IMG/VR virus record: IMGVR_UViG_3300005841_000079
Coordinates: 1 to 25,858 of that record
From: a virus
Reading direction: 5' to 3' (one strand)
Length of the DNA: 25,858 nt
Shown here: positions 13,170-17,819 of the stretch, piece by piece
Position numbering within the stretch: position 1 is the stretch's first letter
How the letters are laid out: every line of letters begins with the position of its first letter
Made by a program: the position numbers and the translations under genes
Notes under the pieces: model-generated
Database searches by the model: none
What the model saw: only the letters and a program-made list of their open reading frames with translations
Told to the model about the DNA's origin: nothing

Positions 13170-13757
13170 CTACAATTCCGGAGTGCGCTCGGTCATCATC
13201 CTTAAAAATCTGTTACTCTCCTCCTGAGCCAGGACCAGCCGCTTGAGATACTGATAGACGAAGACGGGAAAGAGGATCCAAAGGACGACTAAAATCAACC
13301 CCAGGACTCCAATCGCTATGCAGATCACCATTCCGAATACGGTCGATGTCCAGTCCGGTTCCTGCACCGAAACCCGCTCGGAGGTTCGCTCACTGTTTAC
13401 GCTGGAAATCTTTGGCGTGGGCAGCGTGGTTTTGATTTTTCGCAGTGCAGCTACTCTATCCATCTCGATTTTGCGCGCAGCTTGTTGCTCTGCCTCCACT
13501 TTTTGAGCGGCGGCAGCTTCGGCTTCGACCTGGAGCCGAATCTGCGCATAGATACGGCTCCATTCCTCAGGTGTGTGAGTCTCAACGGCCGCAGCTCTGG
13601 CGGCCTCTTCACGCATCTTTTGCTCACGCTCCTTTTGGGGATCGTTATTCGCGCCGGTGAGATACAGCCCCTTCCGCGAGAATCTGTCGCCAGAATATTG
13701 AGCTTGGATTTGGGGCATGGCAGTGCAGAGCAGGGCCAATAACAGAATTGATTTCAT
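13170..13757 (-). CDS. Exported coiled-coil protein with C-terminal membrane segment
   Basis: The 195-residue product has a signal peptide (1-19, ending in IQA). A helical, coiled-coil-prone region (about 40-105) is Glu/Ala/Lys rich (EREQKMREEAARAAAV through AAAAQKVEAEQQAARK). A linker follows, then a strong membrane segment (about 138-165, VFGMVICIAIGVLGLILVVLWILFP) and a short basic end. This topology could span the envelope, as inner-membrane spanins do, but the order of signal, coil and anchor is reversed. The function is unknown. It begins two bases after the RHH gene stop, so the two are probably co-transcribed. Confidence 0.65.
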   Translation of the reverse strand: MKSILLLALLCTAMPQIQAQYSGDRFSRKGLYLTGANNDPQKEREQKMREEAARAAAVETHTPEEWSRIYAQIRLQVEAEAAAAQKVEAEQQAARKIEMDRVAALRKIKTTLPTPKISSVNSERTSERVSVQEPDWTSTVFGMVICIAIGVLGLILVVLWILFPVFVYQYLKRLVLAQEESNRFLRMMTERTPEL

Positions 13758-13759
13758 TC

Positions 13760-14053
13760 TCAGTGTTTGTAGCTAGCAGATTTTGTTCTCTTCTCAGACT
13801 CGTTCCAAATTTGGGTCCCTGATGCACCTGGGTATTTTCGCTGCTTAGGCTTCGGTCCACCTTTGCCTTTGCGATCAGGGGCATTTACTTCAGCCGCACT
13901 CACATCAATTCCCAACGCTCGCAGCTTGTCCAAAAGGGCATCGCGAACGAACTGGGATCGGTTTAGAGGTCCGCGTGCCTTGTCAATTTTGCTTACCAGT
14001 GAACGGCTGCAACGGCAGCCGATCAGTTTGTGGCCTTCGGGGTGGTCAGACAC
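13760..14053 (-). CDS. Ribbon-helix-helix DNA-binding protein, head of leftward unit
   Basis: The 97-residue product starts at GTG (14053). Residues 9-51 fit a ribbon-helix-helix (CopG/Arc-type) domain: strand KLIGCRCS, helix RSLVSKIDKARG, turn PLN, then helix RSQFVRDALLDKLRALGI. The C-terminal part (55-97) is Lys/Pro/Gly rich and probably flexible. It is divergent from the other RHH gene at 14132 with only 78 bases between, the typical place of phage switch regulators. It is co-directional with the late genes and probably the first gene of that unit. It could repress the early unit or regulate late genes. Confidence 0.8.
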   Translation of the reverse strand: MSDHPEGHKLIGCRCSRSLVSKIDKARGPLNRSQFVRDALLDKLRALGIDVSAAEVNAPDRKGKGGPKPKQRKYPGASGTQIWNESEKRTKSASYKH

Positions 14054-14079
14054 AGCCTATCTGTAGCATCCCTGAAAAT

Positions 14080-14119
14080 TTCTTCAAGAATATTATTGCA
14101 ACTGAGTTAAACTTAGTTT
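14080..14119. promoter_or_regulatory. Putative operators of the divergent switch
   Basis: Three small palindromes lie between the two RHH genes. Proximal to the leftward gene is TTCTTCAAGAA (14080-14090). Proximal to the rightward gene are AACTGAGTT (14100-14108) and AAACTTAGTTT (14109-14119), which share AACTNAGTT. Their centres (14104 and 14114) are ten bases apart, one helical turn. RHH proteins commonly bind tandem short half-sites at such spacing. The identity of the protein on each site is inferred. Confidence 0.6.
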
Positions 14120-14122
14120 AAT
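14096..14122 (+). promoter_or_regulatory. Candidate early promoter overlapping the operators
   Basis: A TTGCAA (-35-like, 14096-14101) and TTTAAT (-10-like, 14117-14122) frame the AACTNAGTT pair, with a 15-base spacer, shorter than usual. Transcription would begin only a few bases before the ATG at 14132, which has no ribosome site, so a nearly leaderless early mRNA is possible. A minus-strand TAATAT (14095-14090) might serve the divergent gene. All inferred from motifs. Confidence 0.35.
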
Positions 14123-14131
14123 TGTGTTCGC

Positions 14132-14335
14132 ATGAGTAAGGACCGGAAACTTCGACGGGGCATCGTGCGGGCTGAGGATTCCACATTCGTCGGCGCACGC
14201 GTGCCGTTGTTCGTCGTCGAGGCCCTAGATAGGGCTGTGGCTGTCCTGGACACGGATCGCTCAAAGTTTCTGCGCATGGCGCTGCAGGAGAAGATCGCGC
14301 GGACGTCGCAGTCGGCCGGGAAGGGGGCGCGATGA
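14132..14335 (+). CDS. Ribbon-helix-helix DNA-binding protein, head of early unit
   Basis: The 67-residue product is nearly all a ribbon-helix-helix domain: strand TFVGARVP (18-25), helix LFVVEALDRAVAVLD, then RSKFLRMALQEKI. The N-terminal KDRKLRRGIVRAED is basic. Together with the divergent RHH gene at 13760-14053 it frames a 78-base switch region. In Mu-like phages this place is held by Ner, a small HTH protein that tunes early transcription; this protein may have the same job with a different fold. No ribosome site precedes the ATG. Confidence 0.8.
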   Translation: MSKDRKLRRGIVRAEDSTFVGARVPLFVVEALDRAVAVLDTDRSKFLRMALQEKIARTSQSAGKGAR

Positions 14336-14499
14336 GTGGCGGCCTGGCTGCTCGCGGGTTGGCGCGCGCATACGCGCGCGGGCGGGAACAGGTCCGCCGG
14401 CTTAATCAGGCGCGTGTGGATGAGATGAAGGCAAACGTGCTGAACGAGCTGCGCAAGCATCGCGCTGAGACGCGAAAGAATTGGAAGGGCTCACGATGA
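14332..14499 (+). CDS. Small basic protein (55 residues)
   Basis: An ATG at 14332 overlaps the RHH stop by ATGA and opens a 55-residue frame to TGA (14497-14499). The product is very Arg/Lys rich and helical (GLARAYARGREQVRRLNQARVDEMKANVLNELRKHRAETRKNWKG). It is probably real because of the coupling and clean ending. A nucleic-acid or membrane-surface role is possible; no family is recognised. The stop is immediately followed by a CACGGAT element. Confidence 0.55.
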   Translation: MSGGLAARGLARAYARGREQVRRLNQARVDEMKANVLNELRKHRAETRKNWKGSR

Positions 14500-14560
14500 G
14501 ACACGGATTTCACCGATCAACACGGATGGGCCTATCACCTATCGCCCATCGCCTATTGCC
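14500..14560. repeat. CACGGAT element followed by CTATCGCC repeat
   Basis: The CACGGAT copy (14500-14527) begins directly at the TGA of the 55-residue gene. It is followed three bases later by about three CTATCGCC-type units (14531-14560), so two different junction-repeat families stand side by side. Confidence 0.8.
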
Positions 14561-14803
14561 TGATGTTGATTTTGGCTGGGGTAAGGAGTCGGCGATCAAT
14601 CAGGCCCGGTTGACTCAGCCGGGCCAGTACGACTTTCGCTGGATTTTCTCTCAGCCAAGACCTTGCTGGTCGGGCATTCCCTCACCGCGAAGCGCGACAA
14701 CCACCCGCACCCCAGCCCACCACGGCCCGCGCAGCGCCTGGCTGCGCGCGGCCAGGGCGGGAAATATGAGTCACCGGCGAGACGCCGGTGCCGCCCTGTC
14801 CAA
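14500..14803. other. Repeat and hairpin-rich gap without a clear gene
   Basis: No convincing gene. The stretch holds a CACGGAT element (14500-14527), a CTATCGCC-unit repeat (14531-14560), a hairpin with 7-base arms GGCCCGG and CCGGGCC (14603-14625), and a GC-rich tract with GCGCAGC/GCTGCGC arms. A palindrome with arms CACCGGCG and CGCCGGTG (14772-14790) may be a diverged relative of the REP-like elements. The frame through it reads as low-complexity Arg/Pro. Confidence 0.7.
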
Positions 14804-15022
14804 ATGACTTTTCCAATCCCATGCACGGCCCCGGTTGATTGGGTGAAGGATGGCCGGACGCTGTTCTTCATCAGCAAGCAGCAGGGCGATGTGGTGGCGG
14901 TGCCGGCGGATCTGGTCTGTGTTCAGATTGCGATTCCGCCGTCGCGCGGGATAGGGGTGGCGTTCGTCAATGGCGCAGATAAACGGCTCCTGTGTGCTAT
15001 CAGATTTTTTGGGTTCAACTGA
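14804..15022 (+). CDS. Hypothetical protein (72 residues)
   Basis: The ATG at 14804 gives a product that reads MTFPIPCTAPVDWVKDGRTLF, followed by alternating strands (FISKQQGDVVAVPADLVCVQIAIPP, then GVAFVNGADKRLLCAIRFFGFN). The frame upstream is GC-rich repeat and is not included. The small beta-rich protein has no recognised family. It precedes a run of tightly coupled small genes. Confidence 0.5.
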   Translation: MTFPIPCTAPVDWVKDGRTLFFISKQQGDVVAVPADLVCVQIAIPPSRGIGVAFVNGADKRLLCAIRFFGFN

Positions 15023-15024
15023 GC

Positions 15025-15186
15025 ATGACTTTGGAAATGGCTTTTGGGTTGTTGTTGTCGGCCGGGTTGTTGACCTGGGGGTTGCTGCGCTGGATCCGGT
15101 TGATCGAGGCGGTGGCTAAATCATGGTTGCCCAGGCGCCGGCACTCGCGCCTGGTCGAAAAGTTGTTTTCCAGGATGCTCAAATGA
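15025..15186 (+). CDS. Small membrane protein (53 residues)
   Basis: The ATG at 15025 opens MTLEMAFGLLLSAGLLTWGLLRWIRLIEAV, a single membrane helix, followed by a strongly basic tail (RRRHSRLVEKLFSRMLK). It starts two bases after the preceding stop and its TGA overlaps the next ATG. No family is recognised; it could be a regulator of membrane or early host takeover. Confidence 0.5.
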   Translation: MTLEMAFGLLLSAGLLTWGLLRWIRLIEAVAKSWLPRRRHSRLVEKLFSRMLK

Positions 15187-15347
15187 AGACACTGATTTCA
15201 CGGATGGTGAGCTTCAATTTCGTGCTGATCGGCGCTTGGGTGCAGGGCTCGATTTTGCCGTGGAATGTGTTCGGTCTGGTCTTGTTCATGGTCGTCTTTT
15301 TTCTCGGGTATTTGGCGGTTCTTTACATGGAGCGAATCAAGCGATGA
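15183..15347 (+). CDS. Small membrane protein with repeat-encoded N-terminus
   Basis: The ATG overlaps the previous stop (ATGA). The first eight residues, MKTLISRM, are encoded by a CACGGAT element. The rest has two hydrophobic segments (about 11-24, FNFVLIGAWVQGSILP, and 28-46, FGLVLFMVVFFLGYLAVLYM). The 54-residue product ends ERIKR and its TGA overlaps the next start. The function is unknown. If the repeat is truly inserted, it provided the new N-terminus. Confidence 0.5.
   Translation: MKTLISRMVSFNFVLIGAWVQGSILPWNVFGLVLFMVVFFLGYLAVLYMERIKR
15188..15206 (+). repeat. Partial CACGGAT element inside coding start
   Basis: A shorter copy (GACACTGATTTCACGGATG), positioned two bases after the stop codon of the 53-residue gene and within the first codons of the next gene. 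Confidence 0.75.
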
Positions 15348-15850
15348 ATCGGATGCAGGAAAAGTTAACCGATGCGGTCACCGCCGAGACGCCTCCCATG
15401 CCGCCCACGGCTGAGCAGCCAACTTTGGTGGCGCGATATCTGCAGGTCGCGTCGATCGTGCGCCGGGATATGTGGCGGTTCGACCTGAACAAGCAGCATC
15501 GGATCGTTGGGGGCATAATCCTGGAGCTGAGTTTCGGAATGGGGCGCGAGTCGGTGAAGATCAATCGCCTGCGGGTCTTCTGCGATTTAACCGGGCTGGA
15601 TCGCAGCGAGATCAGCAAAGCGCTGGATCAATTGCAGCGGATGCGGATCGTAAACGCGCGCAGAATCGCTGAGGTGATGGAATACCAGGTGGAGCCCGAT
15701 AGCGATCATTGGCGCTGTCAGCCGTTGTTAACGGATAAGAAATCTCTGGAGACTTTGGAATGGGTCGAAGCGCTCAATCGCCATGTGCTGGATGATGTCC
15801 AACGTGTGCCTGTGGAAGCGCCTGAGCCGCCCGCGAATTGGAACGAATAA
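15344..15850 (+). CDS. Winged-helix protein, phage replication O-like
   Basis: The 168-residue product has a helical domain at about 28-105: RYLQVASIVRRDMWRFDLNKQHRIVGGIILELSFGMGRES, then INRLRVFCDLTGLDRSEISKALDQLQRMRIV. The last part reads as a winged helix with recognition helix SEISKALDQLQ, as in the N-terminal domain of phage replication protein O. The C-terminal part is short and lacks any helicase-loader domain. It could recruit host replication to phage DNA or be a regulator. Its start overlaps the previous stop by ATGA. The N-terminal 20 residues are probably disordered. Confidence 0.65.
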   Translation: MNRMQEKLTDAVTAETPPMPPTAEQPTLVARYLQVASIVRRDMWRFDLNKQHRIVGGIILELSFGMGRESVKINRLRVFCDLTGLDRSEISKALDQLQRMRIVNARRIAEVMEYQVEPDSDHWRCQPLLTDKKSLETLEWVEALNRHVLDDVQRVPVEAPEPPANWNE

Positions 15851-15949
15851 ATGAACCCAACCACTTTCGCAGCGCTGGTCGGCGCGATTGAGAAAAGCTC
15901 AAGGCGGCCGGGCTCTGATTTGCGTTCAGCGGGTGAGGTTTTCTCATGA
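15851..15949 (+). CDS. Possible micro-protein (32 residues)
   Basis: The ATG directly follows a TAA stop and the TGA overlaps the next ATG, so the reading frame fills the gap exactly. It reads MNPTTFAALVGAIEKSSRRPGSDL and ends SAGEVFS. The perfect fit between neighbours suggests a translated or coupling peptide. The length alone gives little evidence. Confidence 0.35.
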   Translation: MNPTTFAALVGAIEKSSRRPGSDLRSAGEVFS

Positions 15950-16449
15950 CTACTCCAGTTCAACGGCGGCTGGATCTGCGCGCGCGCGATGGGTCGCGTT
16001 TGCTCTTCATCAGGCCGATGCTCGGGATGGAGTCGGTGAAGGCCATCCTCGATGTGAGTGAGGATGATGTCCTGGATCTGATCGCGGATGGGCAGTTGCG
16101 TTGGGCGTGGAATTTGCGCGCCACAGGTGACAAGGCGTTCGTGCGGGTGTGGGCCAGGTCGGTGACGTGTCACCTGGTGCCAGGGTCGCAGCCGAGTGAA
16201 CCGGAATCGATGGATGAGGTGATCGGGGAGTTGCTGCCCCTATCGCCTATCGCCCAGCGCCTATCGCCTCCGATCCGTGCAACGGAGTTACAGCGCCTTT
16301 TCAATGTGTCTTCCGGGCATGTGCTCAACCTTTTGTCCGCTGGTGAATTGAAGCTGGCGCCGCGGAGTGTGTGCCGGGTGGGGCCGGGTGGCTCGCCGGA
16401 GATCACGCGGGAGAGTGTGGTGGAGTTGCTGAAGGGGAGGACGCTATGA
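15946..16449 (+). CDS. Protein with two helix-turn-helix-like halves
   Basis: The 167-residue product has two related halves. The first, around 28-70, has SVKAILDVSEDDVLDLIADGQLRWAWNLR. The second, around 110-165, has TELQRLFNVSSGHVLNLLSAGELKLAPRS and a closing RESVVELLKGRTL. Both resemble excisionase/MerR-type helix-turn-helix modules (V/LS..DVL.LI..G.L pattern). The linker (about 97-109, LPLSPIAQRLSPPI) is encoded by a CTATCGCC repeat. Likely a DNA-binding regulator or accessory transposition factor. The TGA is directly followed by a CACGGAT element. Confidence 0.65.
   Translation: MTTPVQRRLDLRARDGSRLLFIRPMLGMESVKAILDVSEDDVLDLIADGQLRWAWNLRATGDKAFVRVWARSVTCHLVPGSQPSEPESMDEVIGELLPLSPIAQRLSPPIRATELQRLFNVSSGHVLNLLSAGELKLAPRSVCRVGPGGSPEITRESVVELLKGRTL
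16238..16270 (+). repeat. CTATCGCC triple repeat encoding a linker
   Basis: Units CTATCGCC, CTATCGCCCAGCGC and CTATCGCC lie in frame in the two-HTH gene and translate to LSPIAQRLSP. Same family as 11187-11210 and 14531-14560. Confidence 0.8.
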
Positions 16450-16450
16450 A

Positions 16451-16478
16451 GACACGGATTTCACGGATTAACACGGAT
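16451..16478 (+). repeat. CACGGAT element after the two-HTH gene
   Basis: The canonical form, with three CACGGAT units, starts one base after the TGA stop and ends 11 bases before the next ATG. Confidence 0.85.
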
Positions 16479-16489
16479 CCATTGAGCCC

Positions 16490-16903
16490 ATGAAGTCTGA
16501 AGAAAATTCAGATGGCCTGGCTGAATCGCGCGTGTCGATGTTGCGATCGATTAAGGAGCGGTCTGCGGATGAGATCCAAGAGCTGGCTATGCTGGAGGAT
16601 TATTTGATCTGGAAATCGCATGCCGCAGATCGGACTGCAGCGGTTGAAGCCGAACGGCGCGATCGGATGCGCAAGATGCTCGAGCGTGAGGAGAAAAACC
16701 CGAATGCGGATCATTGGGCGGAGGGGAGCAGTGCAGACTCAGTCCCGGCAAGTATCCGGAAACAGTTCGCAGAGGAGAGGCCTGCGCCACCACGCGCTGC
16801 CCGGCGCAGATCATCGAAGTCGGCAGCGGCAACAGCATCATCTTCGACGGCCGTACAACCTGGGCCCGACAACCCACAACCCACGGAGGATAATGGTTCT
16901 TGA
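16490..16903 (+). CDS. Hypothetical acidic/helical protein (137 residues)
   Basis: The product has a helical first half (about 1-70, charged, including SVSMLRSIKERSADEIQELAMLEDYLIWK-like segments and a basic EAERRDRMRKMLEREEK). The second half is low-complexity and Ala/Ser/Pro rich (SSKSAAATASSS). Its last residues are encoded by an ACAACCC repeat (16869-16886). It overlaps the start of the next gene by 11 bases. No family is recognised. Confidence 0.6.
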   Translation: MKSEENSDGLAESRVSMLRSIKERSADEIQELAMLEDYLIWKSHAADRTAAVEAERRDRMRKMLEREEKNPNADHWAEGSSADSVPASIRKQFAEERPAPPRAARRRSSKSAAATASSSTAVQPGPDNPQPTEDNGS

Positions 16904-17819
16904 TCGACGCAAAGGAGAGGCCACCGGTTTCTCAGGAAAACGTCCGCCAGACGAGACCGAGACCAAGCAGCTCCCCCCTCAACACCGCGAATCTAACGGG
17001 TTTTTGCCTGTTTGCAAGGAGGGCGATGACCAGGTCGCCAGGCGTTTGACGGAGATGTTTCGCGATGCGCAGGCGGCCCTCTGCCGGTTCGTCGCCTTCG
17101 GATTGTACGCGTTCGAGGTCAAGGAGGGTCTCAAACACGGCGAGTTTGGCCCCTGGATAAAGGAGCATTGCCCGGATATCCCATGGCGGACGGCGCAGCA
17201 CTATATGGCTATCACCAAGGGACTTCTGTATGCTTGCGGGTCTCTGGTCGAGGATTACATTCAAATGCGCAAGCGTTGCGCATTTGCCCAGGGCGGGGAA
17301 TTGATCCTCAAAGACCCCGCGGATCTTCCTGAGTTAGTCCGGCCGCTGGCGGCCAAGATGCGATCGCTGATCGAGGGCAAAACGGCGCGCCAACTTTTCC
17401 TGGAATTCAAGACGGCTGATGAGCATGACGGCGAGCCGATCGTCCGGCGGCCTGGCATCGGCGATAAGCAGTGGGAGAAGTGGATGTGGGAGTTCCACGT
17501 GGAATTGATCACGGATGGCATTGTGCCTGGACGGCGTGAGGTGCCATCGAAGTTGCTGACCGAATTCGCCAAATACCAAATCTCCGGCCGCGTCGCGAAG
17601 ATGTTGTCGCCTGAAGAAGCGGCCATGATCCGGCGGGAGGAAGTGGGCTTGAAGATCGATGCGCTGATGCGCGCGATGGAGGAGTTGATCGGTGAGGATG
17701 GCAATCCGCCGCGGTTGCCGTTGCTCGATGCGGATCGCGCGCAGCTCGCGCAGCTTGAGGGCCGCAGAATCAAATTGGGTGAGGCGATCAAACTCGCGAA
17801 TAAGGGGAGGAGAGGATGA
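16893..17819 (+). CDS. DUF3102-like DNA-binding protein
   Basis: The ATG at 16893 is chosen because a strong ribosome site, GGAGG, lies just upstream (GGAGGATAATG). The longer open frame before it is a shadow of the preceding gene. The 308-residue product has a segment at about 60-112 (AALCRFVAFGLYAFEVKEGLKHGEFGPWIKEHCPDIPWRTAQHYMAI) that resembles DUF3102, with its HGE...W...AQ.YM pattern and a likely helix-turn-helix. The remainder is helical, ending in LGEAIKLANKGRRG. Its TGA overlaps the transposase start (ATGA), so it may be an accessory factor of transposition. Confidence 0.65.
   Translation: MVLDRRKGEATGFSGKRPPDETETKQLPPQHRESNGFLPVCKEGDDQVARRLTEMFRDAQAALCRFVAFGLYAFEVKEGLKHGEFGPWIKEHCPDIPWRTAQHYMAITKGLLYACGSLVEDYIQMRKRCAFAQGGELILKDPADLPELVRPLAAKMRSLIEGKTARQLFLEFKTADEHDGEPIVRRPGIGDKQWEKWMWEFHVELITDGIVPGRREVPSKLLTEFAKYQISGRVAKMLSPEEAAMIRREEVGLKIDALMRAMEELIGEDGNPPRLPLLDADRAQLAQLEGRRIKLGEAIKLANKGRRG

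Noticed and set aside
14603-14625. Rho-independent terminator
   Set aside because: A good GC hairpin, but no T-run on either side in the needed place.
31-16478. CRISPR array
   Set aside because: The CACGGAT copies are scattered, differ in orientation and have no regular spacers.
16620-16892. N-terminal extension of the DUF3102-like frame
   Set aside because: It overlaps the 137-residue gene in another frame, and GGAGG directly precedes the ATG at 16893.
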